Positions 1-11,448 of a DNA stretch of 64,000 nucleotides are shown piece after piece. Source of the stretch: Actinernus sp. WN-2022 (lineage: Eukaryota > Cnidaria > Anthozoa > Actiniaria > Actinernidae); assembly GCA_030867875.1 (NCBI GenBank), contig JAOWCC010000936.1, positions 75,115,032 through 75,179,031 of the forward strand, in the 5' to 3' direction. The notes below the pieces were generated by a model that was not told where the DNA came from, searched no databases, and was given only the letters and a program-made list of their open reading frames with translations. Both the position numbers and the translations under genes were made by a program. Every line of letters begins with the position of its first letter. Position 1 is the first letter of the stretch.

Positions 1-134
1 TTTAATGGCCTCCCCGAAACAAGTCAATGTTTGTAGCGAGGTGACTCACAACTTCCTCCAGAGGAGAACACCGACATTACATCCAGGACTTCTACGATCC
101 ATTCGAGACCAGCCTGACATCGTGAAGGCTATAC

Positions 135-362
135 GTGTCTTGGGGGATCCCCGACAACCTTTGGTCAAACGTCAACGTGCCTTGCGACAGCATGGCGGTG
201 GTGTGGGCCCTAATCCTAGGGATCATTGCCTCCTCCGTTTTGCCTTTAATCCTTAAACCGATTTTCAAAACCATCAAGAACAAAATCACCAAAAAATATA
301 ATAGGACTGTGGAGGCCCATAAATACAGGCGATCCATTCATCCCAAATTAGTTGAAGCATGA
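135..362 (+). CDS. Small orphan ORF with one membrane segment
   Basis: This 75-residue ORF has a strongly hydrophobic stretch at about residues 20-45 (core AVVWALILGIIASSVLPLIL), followed by a Lys/Arg-rich tail. That layout fits a single-pass membrane protein with a basic cytosolic end. I recognise no family. It overlaps another open frame at 5-256 and is followed 39 bases later by an ORF that begins MGNLQS. Small membrane and myristoylated proteins side by side are typical of the accessory genes of large DNA viruses or virus-like transposons, but that is inference. The left edge of the window cuts off its context, so it could equally be a fragment. Confidence 0.3.
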   Translation: MSWGIPDNLWSNVNVPCDSMAVVWALILGIIASSVLPLILKPIFKTIKNKITKKYNRTVEAHKYRRSIHPKLVEA

Positions 363-400
363 AGTACAATGAGTAGGCTTACGTCGTCCCCGAAAAAGAC

Positions 401-604
401 ATGGGTAATCTACAATCGGTAACGGAGGCTGAAGATACACCTCAAACAGGCGGGGCTCATGACACAGTATGTCCAAAATTACTGCCATTCAGCAACAAGA
501 ACTTAATCCACTACAAAATAGATTACCGACGCGGCTACTCCTGGAACACCCTACAAACAGAAGCTTCACATACAGTTACCTCCCTACAGTTCCCCACCCA
601 GTAA
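401..604 (+). CDS. Small orphan ORF starting with a myristoylation-like motif
   Basis: This is a 67-residue ORF starting MGNLQS. Gly2 with a small or polar residue at position 6 fits the N-myristoylation consensus seen on many viral and signalling proteins. The rest is polar with no recognisable domain. It follows a small membrane-protein ORF on the same strand. I infer a decayed virus-like or transposon gene rather than a host gene. A chance ORF is a real alternative at this length. Confidence 0.25.
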   Translation: MGNLQSVTEAEDTPQTGGAHDTVCPKLLPFSNKNLIHYKIDYRRGYSWNTLQTEASHTVTSLQFPTQ

Positions 605-1160
605 AGACCGATCCGGGATTCGTCACCAATCCAAGACATCTATGACTGAGAAATAATTAAACGCCCTCTTCCTTTGATTAAACAAGCACGAAAAAAAAAG
701 ATTAGAAAGAGGAAGAAGAACACTACTACTATGAAAGGAAAAGGACATGTCCGAGTCCCATCCCGTTGTTGAGTGTAACATTTAGAAGAAAATAAAGCAC
801 ATGCAGTAATTCTTAATTCATTTGTCACATCCATGTTTTATTTCTGACACTTAGTCTTTTTTACATTGAGATGGGTGGTTTCCCATTTCTCTCTCTCTCT
901 CTAACTTGTGGCTAGAACCTCCTCCTCCTGTAAGACAGGAGGTCTGCTTGAATGTCCGCCAACAGCTTTTGCAGATCCTCTTCCACATCCTCCTCCAGCT
1001 TCATAGACTCCTGGGTACCTGAATCAAAATTCTAGTTTAGGTGAGGCTAAAGGCTTAATCGTGTTACAGCCATCATAAGGTTGTTGTGTAGAGAGGAAGT
1101 CGAAAGGATGTTCCATCCTCGACACGGTGCGTGGAGCATTTCGCGGTGGGTAGCGATATA

Positions 1161-1586
1161 TCAGCTCCCGTTGGGGTATACGAAGAGTGACCGCCGGTCG
1201 TACTTTGCCTTGTTTTTCTTTGATTTTACAGGCGCCTTGGGAGGCTCCTGGACTGGACTAGGTGTTTTGGGTTCGAGCATGCCACCACCTCTTACTTGAG
1301 CTAGGTTGTGACACATCGTTTCTGTCAAAGTATATACACACTGCTGTGTTCTTTCTTGCTTCTCTTCTTCTTTTGAGTTCTTTTTCTTCTCTTCCTCCAC
1401 CTTCTCGAGACCACACTGTTCTTCTTCTTCTTCTTTCAGCAAGGTCTTCAGTTCCTTTCTCTTTATTGGCAATCTTCTTCTGACGTTCCGCTTCCAGTTT
1501 TGAATGCATTTCTTTTGGCCATCCCTTGTAGTCATCAATTCGTAGATCCTCAATCCTCTCCTCAAGCATGTAAAGGCCTGGTTCAT
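1161..1586 (-). pseudogene. Lys/Glu-rich coiled-coil orphan ORF, frame-broken
   Basis: Two overlapping minus-strand frames (1161-1586 and 1258-1569) each look protein-like over part of their length. One begins MLEERIEDLRIDDYKGWP, and both run into a long Lys/Glu/Arg-rich, probably helical stretch. The switch of plausible coding between frames suggests at least one frameshift. No family is recognised. It sits on the same strand as the other decayed ORFs up to 5.6 kb and probably belongs to the same degenerate element. The low-complexity GAA/TTC run also means part of it could be a simple repeat. Confidence 0.3.
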
Positions 1587-2636
1587 TTAACGGAAAATAG
1601 ATTTACGTTAAAAAAATGTTTTCTGACAGAAATAACAGTTTAAACAAAATCTAATTACACCCAGGAGTATGTTACACCATAATACTAACATAAACTTCTT
1701 TAAAATTGTTAAGTGGATGGTTGTCGTATCACGTGATCGATGACGTCATAATTATATAAAATCGTTTACGGCTGCGACGATGACATATGAATATAAAGTA
1801 ACCCTGCTAAAACATTACTCCTACCGCAGTGTTTCAGACCACGCTTATAAAACATGACTATCATGTAAAGATGGGTACAAAAAGTCACGTGACCTATTTT
1901 TCATATTTTCGCCTTAATTACTCGTTAACGAAACTGATTGTAGTCATCTTTTCTAAGCTGATTTAGGTAAAAGACTTCAGCCTTAACTAAACATATCCAC
2001 TCATCCAAGCTGTTTTAAACTCGGTGCCGCGTTTTTGATTTACTGATTTCATGTTCTAAGTCACGTGACAGACCCGTGACACGTTTTACTACACACAAAC
2101 TACTTAAAGTGCCTATGAATCCAAAATTAAGTTGATCTCATTTGAAAATCCTTTCAAAATGAGGAATGGTGGCGTTTTCCGTTTCTCAATAGCTCATCCC
2201 GTTCCAGAGATATTCATCTTTTTAAACTGAATATGAGATGATCTATGACGTCATTACCTTGAAAGAGCCTGGAGACAAATCACAAAATGAAGAATATCTC
2301 TGCAAATAGTAGGTTAAAACAACTGAAACTTTGCACATGTATAGTACTAAAGAAAGTACACATCGCTGTGGAAATTATGACGATTGCCTACCGCTGCTTC
2401 TAAGTACTCGAGAATTCCATCCAAGTCCTTCACCATACGCCGTCACACTAGTATCTTGGGTTTGGCCTTTCCCACCAGAAGATGTATGTCATGGTCAAAC
2501 TCTAACACAGTCCTGTCCTCTACAACTTTACGTTTAAATGTCAAAATAGGACGCAATTGTATTCCTTCTCCTTCAGTTGATGCCATGCTTCTCTCAATTT
2601 GTTCTTACAGCCTCCTTACCTCTCCGTGGTTGGGAA

Positions 2637-3320
2637 TAGGGCTGTCCACAAGTTGCTCGAAATTTCTTAAAAAGTTGCTCGAAATTTCCCAAAAAGTTGC
2701 TAAAAAAATCCAGAAAGTTGCTTTTTATTAAGGAAGTTGCTTTTTTCCGTCATTTGGTCTAAAGTGAAAATATGCTAAAATTGCACTATATAAAGAGTAA
2801 GATTTCTAAGCATTTTCATGCCATTTTACTGCAACCGGAGTTACTAGTTTATTAAAACATTTTCAAGGCAGTGAAAAAATCTAAAGTTTATCAATGTGTA
2901 AAGAGTTTTATCAAACTTATAAACAGATAACATGTATTTGAGTGTCACTATAGTAAAATAATAATTTCTCATGAATGTTTCTCCTTTATGCACTTTCTAT
3001 ACAACATCATGCTGCTACCTTCAAAGGGTCATCTTCTTCTGACTCATTGCCAGTGGAGCATGACAGATCGTCCGCCATTTGGAATATTCTTTAAAATAAC
3101 CGCTGACCCGCACAGATCCCGTTGACAACTAACCACAGGAAGACCAAACTGCCCCAGCAGTAAGTCCTGTATGACCTGTTATACAGGAAATTTCCAAAGT
3201 AACTAAATAAGCATTATGGAACATGACAGTAAGACCAATTTAAACACTAAAAGCTGCTCTAATTTCTCAGTATGAGTAGAAATTTCTCAGAATGCAAAAT
3301 GTTGCCCGAAGTGAACCCTA
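2637..3320. mobile_element. hAT-like MITE with 8-bp target duplication
   Basis: The element starts TAGGGCTGTCCAC and ends GAAGTGAACCCTA, and is flanked on both sides by the identical octamer GTTGGGAA (2629-2636 and 3321-3328). An 8-bp duplication with TAGGG/CCCTA ends is the signature of the hAT superfamily. The 684-bp body has no transposase. Its left part carries several copies of AAAAAGTTGCTCGAAATTTC-like units (2650-2745). It interrupts the decayed minus-strand ORF cluster, so it inserted after that cluster arrived. Confidence 0.7.
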
Positions 3321-3339
3321 GTTGGGAATGAATGGTTGG

Positions 3340-5000
3340 CGTGCCCAAAGCCACCCAAATAAGCCACTTATTCTGCTGTGTCGTACATCCGTTGCACATC
3401 GGGGTCTGTGACGTATTTCCGGTGCACCAGATGATGCATCAAAAACATGCCCAGCCCCCAACATCATCCCGAAAAGTTTTCTAGGAGACCACGCCATCCA
3501 AAACGTCGATACAAAATCCTTGAGTTTTTACGTCATGTTCAAACTCCAACAAGTCCTTTTCTTGTGATAGCAAAGCAGTCTGCCTCTCGTGCAGGATACA
3601 TCCACTTTAATAAAGTCTTGTTCACCAAATCGTCTTGCGTACTCCCGGAATATTTTTCTACACGATCCCGCAAAATCTGCATCGTTACCTCGGATAACTC
3701 TTTTCTTAGAAAACAAAACCGGTTGATCAGTTTCATCCACTCTTCCTTACGTTGTGGAACGGTTACGATCTTCTGAGGGTACTGACTTCGTGAAACATTA
3801 TGATGGTGGGGAAACAAGTGCGACATCGTCAATGATCCTCAGCACGCTACTGACTAAAACATGTTACATACAAGTCCTATTTATATGGGGGTATACTCTT
3901 GCCAGAAACAACATCCTTCTCACCGTCAAGGCTATGTTATGTACATCTCCAGCTTTGGTGTCGCGGCCGCTGCCTCTTGCAATTCTGCATCCTGGAACTT
4001 CACAAACGAAATGGGAACCGGTTGAGTTAAATCTATCCAACCAAGTGCCTCATCATCGAGATGGATCGTGATACTTGTCTCGGTGTGGAAGGTTATCTTT
4101 TCAGCATACATATACTTATTATGCAGCATCATCACCTTCACAGGTACCTTGAGTGTGATAGGCATCACCGACCCATGAGTCGCTCTCCCTGGGAATCATC
4201 GGTCCTCTGGACATATCCTCCACCCTGATACAACCATACTTGTTTTGAAAGGTCTTCTCGTTACCATTGTCAAACACCACCTTCACATTCGACTCGACAA
4301 TGCTCTCCACGTTACCCAGTCACCAATGGTTGCCTTGCCCGCCAATGTGCGTACACACACTGGCCTGCCCAGTAGTCGGGAAATGGTTGTGGTGTGACAG
4401 CCAATGTTTCATCTTTCCTGGCCTTCTTAATCTGATCCACAACCTTCTGCTCGTTATCTTTTTCCAAAGCCATCTCTTGTTTCTTTAAATCCTTCACCAT
4501 GACTTTGATTTGACTTTATCTCTTTCGTTCAAGACTGTTGTTTTTCTCGATTGACTTGACTTTTCCGAAGAAAGATTCTCTCCCAACCCCCATCATGATG
4601 ATAAGATAATCTCGGTCTGCATGTTGAATTACATGATTGCGGATGATAAGGTCTTCCGGCATGAAATCGCAGCCATCTACATAGCAGCTTCTCTGTTCGT
4701 GGGGCCGACCATTTCCATTCGAAGTGACTGACTGACTGCTTCCAAGTAGTGAATCAACTCCTCATTTCTCACCATCTTGCTGTCCGCCTCCATTCTTTCC
4801 ACACCTAGATGTCGATCCACATCCTTTTCCTTCACAAGCTTGGCATGAACGTTGTACATAGAGGTCCCAATCCTGTCGCTATACGGTGGATAGGCAATCC
4901 ATACCGCGGCCTGTACAGGCTAATTCTGTTCCAATTCTTGAATGCTGTATTCGTGCAGACTCCTATTGTAGCGGTAGAGACTAGGTAAACGTATGAGTCT
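3340..5000 (-). pseudogene. Decayed multi-ORF virus-like segment
   Basis: Five short minus-strand ORFs lie close together and in different frames (3539-3832, 3932-4168, 4119-4310, 4312-4500, 4677-4859). They share mixed, protein-like composition with few low-complexity runs. Examples are a frame reading ...MYAEKITFHTETSITIHLDD and one reading ...RNEELIHYLEAVSQSLRME. This is the pattern of one or more larger genes broken by frameshifts and stops. I do not recognise the family: there is no polymerase, integrase, ATPase or capsid motif I can name. With the ORFs at 1-1.6 kb and 5.4 kb it forms a gene cluster about 5 kb long that is unlike the two host genes. Virus-like integration or a large DNA transposon is the best inference. 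Confidence 0.4.
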
Positions 5001-5030
5001 ATGGGTCACGGTTAACTCTTTCACCTGTGC

Positions 5031-5248
5031 GAGGGTCTGAATTGGGGGGGGGGGGGGGGGTCTACATGTCAGTTGTCAGTTAAACTTTTGGCCATTTGTC
5101 AGTTAGCCCTAGTTAATCATTACTAGAGAAAATTTACAATGTTTGACCCACAAAAACCAAATTTGTCAGTTGTCAGTTATTTTTCGGTTGTCAGTTTTTA
5201 AGGCCGTTTGTCAGTACAATGTAGTTAGTTAACCCCATTCAGACCCTC
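5031..5248. mobile_element. Foldback MITE with GAGGGTCTGAATTGGGG ends
   Basis: The left end GAGGGTCTGAATTGGGG and right end CCCCATTCAGACCCTC are inverted copies enclosing about 190 bases. The interior has a G tract (5043-5060) and many TTGTCAGTTGTCAGTT-like repeats. There is no coding potential. It splits the decayed minus-strand ORF cluster. Confidence 0.6.
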
Positions 5249-5391
5249 CTGTGTTGTGCATACCGCCGAACTTCCACACCCCTCTTCTTTCTCAGTCAAG
5301 TAATTGATGTATGCCTCGTGGACATTGTCATATATGCATGTGTTGACGTAAAGTCGCGATCCTTTACGTTACAGTCCTTCGTCTTCCAAGT

Positions 5392-5562
5392 CTAGTCTCC
5401 CCGGTCTGAGATTCTCCACACATACCGTCTTGGCAGAGCCCCTTCCAAAGGACCGAAATTAGTCAACCTGGCCTCTATTTTCTTCTTTCCATCCTTCCCA
5501 ATGTGGTACACCGTAACAGCCTCGCTGGTCAAACTCTCCATTATGGCATATTTCGACGCCAT
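5392..5562 (-). pseudogene. Orphan ORF, N-terminal fragment
   Basis: This minus-strand ORF begins MASKYAIMESLTSEAVTVYH and is open for 56 codons before a TAG. Protein-like composition seems to continue further downstream (towards 5.25 kb) in other frames, so the gene is probably frame-broken. It is the most upstream member of the minus-strand cluster, and the sequence before it looks intergenic, so it may mark one end of that element. No family is recognised. Confidence 0.35.
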
Positions 5563-6790
5563 AAATATTTATAATCCCTTGAGACTGTTTTGCATATTGA
5601 CAACAAACTTACGGCTGTTGTTGTCCCAGCACTATTGGGCTTTTATCACACAGCGACCGCGTCGAGTCCCAGGAGAATAAAAACATTTTTTGTCGTCTGG
5701 TAACCTTGTTCTCAAACCTTGTTCCCACGAGTGTAAGGCTAAAAACCATTGTTTTATCCTTATCTGCAAGCATCTCTACTTTGGGCTTCCTGTGGTAATT
5801 TCCGATCCAATCTCCCTCTTTTCACCTGCCACAGGAAGCTCATAATCTAAGCTCGAGATTCAATCCCCCTGTGCTTGACATGCCCCAAAGCCACATTTTA
5901 AAAATAGGCACCCAATGGCTGCATGTGTCTACCGCATGCTTTTATTAGGAATGTGATGCTGAGTATGAGACGATCGATGGAATAATGCAAAATTTATTTA
6001 CATGTACAAAAATTGTTCTGTGATTACGCAAATTCTCCCATAAAATATTGAGCACACTGTTTTGACAAAGAATAGAGCAAACCACCAAACCCCTAGAACA
6101 TGGATGTTTTTGCCTCAGTATGTACACTGTTATCCACTACTTCTCAGTTGAGAGCTTGCAGCCTAAAAACGGTATAGAATATTACTTCAGCGGCAGAATA
6201 ATGTTTCAGCTGACAGTTTTCTTGAGAAATTATTTTTTTAAATTATAGAAATTGATACATTTCGTTTTGGGATACATAAAAAATCTTTTTACTCAAGGGA
6301 AAAGTCAAGCTGAGTGGGCCGATCTATTATAATTTTAGAAGCATATTAAAGTTATAAGGAAAAAACTTAAAATGGCTTTTAAGGGCACGAGTTAAAAAAA
6401 GTGTGTAAGCTTAATTATTAGTACTGATCTTGAGTAAAACGATTTTGTTTTGAGATTTTGGATAAGTCCAGAAAAAATGTTGTGCAAGGTCATGACTTAT
6501 GGTATCTTTAAAAAAGATCATGCAGGGCCAGAAGATTGAGCACGTGAAATTCTAACCTGTGACGAGTCTTTGAAGCCGGCCCTTCGGTTGGCGCCGAGAA
6601 TATCAACCTAAAGGACCTAAACCTTGAAAGCATCTTTCATAACCTTTCATTCCAGCGGTTTTACACACATTTTGAAAGCGGTATTTGTAAATAGTAAGAA
6701 TCAAACTTAACGTGGGGCAAAGACCAGGCAAGTTCGAACGACCTTGTTTCTAGGACTGCTTGGAAACGAGATTGTCGCAAAGCACGATGG
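5563..6790. other. Intergenic, nothing recognised
   Basis: AT-rich sequence with only short chance ORFs. I see no repeat ends, RNA gene or conserved coding stretch between the orphan ORF cluster and the Gypsy LTR. Confidence 0.6.
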
Positions 6791-6939
6791 TGTAATGTTT
6801 AGCTATTCAATTTATTAAACTAAACTCTAGAGATCCATTTGTCTCTAGTTTATTCCTCTGGCCTCGGTTATGTGACAACAACGTTCTTATTGGTGCATTA
6901 TGTCATGTGATAAATGTCCACAGGGATACCATCGTTACA
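6791..6939 (-). repeat. 3' LTR of the Gypsy element
   Basis: 149 bases that on the + strand start TGTAATGTTTAGC and end CATCGTTACA, so the copy has TGTAA/TTACA ends. It is nearly identical to the outer parts of 11449-11918. A polypurine tract directly abuts its inner edge. Confidence 0.9.
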
Positions 6940-7184
6940 CCCTTCCTCTTTTAAGAAATTAAGTTTGCTTAATCTAGTATACTACATAATGGCAACACTA
7001 TCAATCAACATCATATGTTGCTAAACCGAACGATAACTGTATATCATAGACTGTTCAATGCTCTAGTAAATTGGCCATATTCTATAACTTAGCTTGTTGG
7101 TACTACAAAGTCTTTTAGATAGCTTGGAAGTTTAGACATTCTCCCACTGCGGGTGACTCTTGCCTTGCTCTGCTGTTGTGGTAG

Positions 7185-8638
7185 TTATTTCGCTGGTGTG
7201 CTTGAGTCTGTGTGACTCACTGCTTTCTTCGCTTCATCCTGTGTTGTTGGTGGTTCTGGAACTTTAGTTGTCTCACCTACAGGTTCACTTGGCTTTGACT
7301 GGTTTGGTTGGTCTACTGTTGGTATGATGTAAACTTCATTTCCAGCAGGTCTGTATGGGTAGAAGAGTTCCCTGCTTCTGCGCAAATGTCTTCGATTCCT
7401 GCTAAAGACTCTACCATCCTCTGTTCTGACATTGTAGGATCTAACATCAATTTGCTGTTCCACCTGTGCTGGGTACCGCATTTGTGTAACTTATCTCCAG
7501 GTTTTGGGATAACTCTCACCGTCTCTCCCTTCCTGAGGCTTGGCAGCTCTTTGGTGTTCTGATTGTAGTATTTGGTCTGTTTCTCTTTCCTCTGAAATAG
7601 CTTGTCTCTCGTAGTTTCACACACCTTTGGCTTGAGAAGGTTCTGAGCTGTTGGCAGTAGTGTTCTAGTACGCCTTCCAAATATTCTCTGCGCTGGTGAA
7701 CTGTCCATTCCTTCAGTTGGGGTGTTTCTCCAGTTTAGTAGAGAGAGATAGTAGTCTGCTCCTGATTCTTGGGCCTTCCTCATCAGGTTCTTTGCAGTCT
7801 TAATGGAGTTTTCGACTCTCCCATTGGTCTGAGCGTAGCCTGGTGAACTAGTAATATGCTCAAATTCAAATGTCTTTGCAAAGTTCTCAAACTCTAATGA
7901 GTTGAAAGATGGGCCGTTGTCACTGTGGATCTTGTTTGGTATACCGTGTGTAGAGAAATGTTTCTTCAACTTCCTTATGATTTCGCTGCCAGTCTTGTTG
8001 TGTAGCCGATCAACTTCAAAGTATCCTGAGTAATAATCTACAGTACACAAGAAGTCTTTGTTGTCAAGTGTGAAGATGTCGGTACCAATCTTCTCCCATG
8101 GCCTTGATGGTACCTCATGGTAAATGAGTGGTTCTTTGCCCTGGTTGTTCTGGAATGTTGAGCAAATGTCACACTTCGATATGTAGTCTGTAAGTTCTCC
8201 ATTCATCCCAGGCCAGCAGACAATCTCTCTAGCTCTTCTGAGGCAACCTTGTAAACCAATGTGTGATTCATGTAGTTTCTCCTTGATCCTAGATCTTAGA
8301 GTCTGGGGTATGATACACCTTAGTCTCTTGAATATGATGTCATCATGTGCCGACATTTCATCGCGAACACTGAAGTAGCTATGGATTGTACTTGGTAAAT
8401 CTTCTTTTGTGTCAGGCCATCCATTAAGGATCACTTTCTTCAGCTCTTGTAGTGTTGAGTCACAGGCTGTCTCTTTCTGCAGCTCCTTTAACTGGCGGTC
8501 AGACACTGGAAGGAAGTTCACTGCATGGATGTGCTCTACTTCCTCTTCTGTACTTGATCTGTCACACTTTTCCAGGTAGGCTCTTGAGAGGGTATCTGCT
8601 AGATACATTTCTTTTCCTGGCTTGTAGTGGATTTCCAC
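7185..8638 (-). pseudogene. Gypsy pol: integrase and C-terminal tail
   Basis: The 441-residue frame (8638 to 7313) carries an integrase. It has an HHCC zinc-binding region (H...H then CDIC), then a DDE core with Asp in GTDIF, Asp in IHSDNGPSF and Glu in GRVENSIK. A basic C-terminal domain follows (LRKGETVRVIPKPGD). The frame breaks near 7,480 and continues as 7481-7185 with an RYPAQVEQ...RRHLRRSREL tail. The catalytic triad is present, but the protein is separated from RT by stops. It is preceded by the tail of an RNase H (PGKEMYLADTLSRAY). The role was insertion of the retroelement cDNA. Confidence 0.9.
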
Positions 8639-8639
8639 A

Positions 8640-9946
8640 TCATATTGTTGTAGCTAGTCTGAGCAGCAGTCTTTGAAGTCGCTTGGGTTCAGATGCTAAT
8701 GGTTTTCTTGAAATTGATACAAGTGGCCTGTGATCTGTCCACAAGATTATCTTCCGGCCGTATACGTAGTGATGGTTGTGTTCCATGCCGAACACAACCA
8801 GCAAGTAGCTCCTTCTCTATTTGAGACTGAGTACCTTGTCTCTGCGGGAGTCAGGGATCTGCTTGCAAACGTGACTGGCTGGCCCTTCTGCATCAGTACG
8901 AATCCTAGTCCACCTTGAGATGCATCTCCCTGTCCTTCCGTGAGGTCATTTGAGTTGAAGTATCTCAGTACTGGTGTCTTGGTCACAGCCTCTTTGATTG
9001 TCTCAAAGGCTTTCTCATGCTCGTGAGTCCAGTCCCATTCTGCATCCTTATGCATCAGGCGTCTGAGGGGCTCACACATCTCTGATATATCAGAGATGTG
9101 TGAGCCCCTCAGACGCCTGATGCATAGGTCTTGTAAGAACTTAGACAAGTATTTCACAAGTCCTATGAATCTCTGTACTGCCTGTGCATCTGCTGGTCTC
9201 TCCATCTTCTTAATTGCTTCTACTTTCTTTGGGTCTGGTTTCAGCCCATCCTTAGTCATCAAGTGTCCAATGAAAGATAGTTCATCACACTTGAAATGGA
9301 ACTTATCTTTGTTTAGCCTGATGTTCTTTGATCGGCATCTGTCCAGTAGATTTCTTAGGTTTTCATCATGGTCTCTTTCTGCTTCCTCGTCTGTGTCCCC
9401 TTGACCGATGATTAGCAGGTCATCTGCTATCTCGTACACACTCTTCAGTCCCTCCAGGTTTTGGTCAAGTTTCTGTTGAAAGCACTCAGGTGCAGGACAT
9501 ATTCCATATGGCATCCGGAGCCATCGGCACCTCCCCCATGGTGTCGGAAATGTTGTTCGTTTGCTAGACTCCTCGTCCACTTCGATCTGGAGGAATCCAT
9601 CCTTTAGGTCTGCCTTTGTAAACACCTTAGCTTTTGCTAACTCTGGCAAGATTTCGTCCATTACTGGTAATGGGTAGTGTCGTCGTTTAAGTGCTTGATT
9701 AAGGCGCTGGGGGTCAATGCAAACTCTAACCTTTTCACTCGGCTTTTGAATTACGACAAGGCTAGACACCCATTCAGTTGGCTCAATTCTTCCCTTTTCA
9801 GAACTTCTAGTTTCTCTAGGCGCTCAAGCTCTTCCTTTAACTTGTCCTTCGCTGCAATCGGGACACGTCGTGGTGGCATAACCACTGGAGTGACTGTCTC
9901 ATCTACTTCTAGGTGCAGTTTGCCTTCCATTTTCCTAGTCCTTTAA
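8640..9946 (-). pseudogene. Gypsy pol: reverse transcriptase and RNase H
   Basis: The frame 9769 to 8747 shows RT motifs in order: KVRVCIDPQRLNQ, FTKADLKDGFLQIEVDEESS, LRMPYGICPAPECFQ and an active-site box reading IADD instead of the usual YADD. It ends with RNase H-like sequence (ASRSLTPAETRYSV), after which the frame is lost. A 78-bp perfect palindrome (9049-9126) sits inside the connection region and adds about a dozen in-frame residues (around CIRRLRGSHISDISEM). The upstream N-terminal part lies in another frame (to about 9,946). It is non-functional because of frameshifts. Confidence 0.9.
9049..9126. repeat. 78-bp perfect palindrome
   Basis: The two 39-base arms are exact reverse complements meeting at TCTGATA|TATCAGA with no spacer. 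Outside 9049 and 9126 the match stops at once. One arm is normal RT coding sequence (...EMCEPLRRLMHKDA); the other is its inverted copy, inserted in frame. Confidence 0.97.
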
Positions 9947-11386
9947 ACAGATCTCCATACTCAGCCAACACTTTTTCTTCTGTGAGTATACTACTGTCTG
10001 GTCTCTGCATAGGCTCATGATTCTCTGTTACCTTCTGATCTAGTTGTAGGATGTTTTGTTGCTGTACTACTAGGAGATTCATCTGTTGTGCAGCTCTTGC
10101 ACCAAGGAGTGGCGCAAAACCATCTTCCACGATAACAAATTATGCTCTGTATTTCTTACCGTTCTTTAGATTTCGCATGCTGACTCTTGCGGTGCCATTA
10201 GCTGTCATCTTCGACTTTGAGTATGTAATGAGTTCCCTGTCCGTCTTGATAATCTCTGTATTATCTGGCAGATATTTGTGAGGCAGAACATTACAGGACG
10301 CACCAGTGTCTACCTGCATTTTTACTGGTTTATCTGCTATCTCCATAGTTGCGAATATTTTGCTCTTGCTGCTACCAATGTTATTTACATCATAGGTCTC
10401 CTCAGCTTGGCTCATTGGAAATAATAATGCCCAGAGTTCCTCTTCGCATGACTCGTCCTCGCTTTCTTCACAGTTATCACATATATACTGTATGTATTCT
10501 TTTCTGCTGGTTGGTTCTTCTCTCTTTGAACTCCTCTTGATAACATACTGCAGCGAAGTGGTTCTTCTTACCACACTTGGAGCAGGTTTTTCCGTATGCT
10601 TTCTCTCTTTCTTTCTCTCGTGCTGGCGTACACAGAACTTGTAATTACTTACTTGGCTTCTTGGTTTCCTCTTGCGCATGCTGTTCTTGGTTTTTTTCTT
10701 ACCTTTGTCCAGCTGGTGAGCTAGCGGTTTCACTCCCTTCAGCTCCATGGCTCGAGATATCCTTGAGCTGGCTCTTTGTAGCTTCGGCTGCTCTACAGTA
10801 ATCAATGCACTTTGTGAGCGTCAACTTAGGCTCTTGGAGTAATTTTCTTCTTACTCCATTGTCCTCGATACCACATACGATACGATCTCGTATAAGTTCG
10901 TCTTTCAGTGTACCGAATTCGCACCGCGTGTCTGCGAGGGTGCGAGCGTACGAATTGCTGTCGCATAGGCGTCATAGGTTGTTGAACTTGTAGCGTTCGT
11001 AAATGATGTTTGTCTTACCAATGCAATAATCGTTCCAGAGTTCAAGTACTTTATCGATCTTACCTTTTTCTTCTTCTGTCGCAAATGGTAAGCCACAGTG
11101 GATTTCAAGGGCTTCTGGTCCAATGCATGTAATAAATGTGGCGATTCGATAGTTTGTCGGGCTTTGTGTTTAAATTCGTCACTGTCTCGTACGCTTTCCA
11201 TAGCTGAAGCCATCTCTTCCAATTCTTCTCTAGATTTCCTCGTGTTTCTAGTCTTGGCGGTATAGGAACATTAGAAGTGAATACCTGGTTAGCTTGTTCT
11301 GGTTGTGGAGGATTTTCTACCGGCGGTGGTGGAGGATTTTCTGGCATGTTTTGGCCGCTGAACTTATCCTTGTGGTTCTCGTCCAA
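9909..11386 (-). pseudogene. Gypsy gag, zinc knuckle and aspartic protease
   Basis: The gag start is at 11386, with a Pro-rich N-terminus and KNWKRWLQLWKAYETVT, typical of the gag of this group. The frame breaks near 11,130. A CCHC zinc knuckle (CSKCGKKNHFAAVC) is readable near 10,545-10,590 in a different frame from the protease. The protease motif MQVDTGASCNVLP is in the frame 10805-10140, with Asp-Thr-Gly intact. The linker to RT is 10130-9909. At least three frame changes make this a pseudogene. Confidence 0.85.
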
Positions 11387-11430
11387 AATCTACTTGAAAT
11401 TCCGCTAAAACTTCTCGTGAAGTCTCTGGA

Positions 11431-11448
11431 GTTGCACTTCTGGCACCA
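11431..11448 (-). promoter_or_regulatory. Primer-binding site of the Gypsy element
   Basis: On the minus strand the 18 bases TGGTGCCAGAAGTGCAAC follow the LTR end directly. They start TGG, complementary to the CCA end of a tRNA, as expected for tRNA-primed reverse transcription. I cannot name the tRNA. Confidence 0.75.

Noticed and set aside
6786..6790. Target-site duplication of the Gypsy element
   Set aside because: GATGG on the left and CGACA on the right do not match, so no duplication is claimed.
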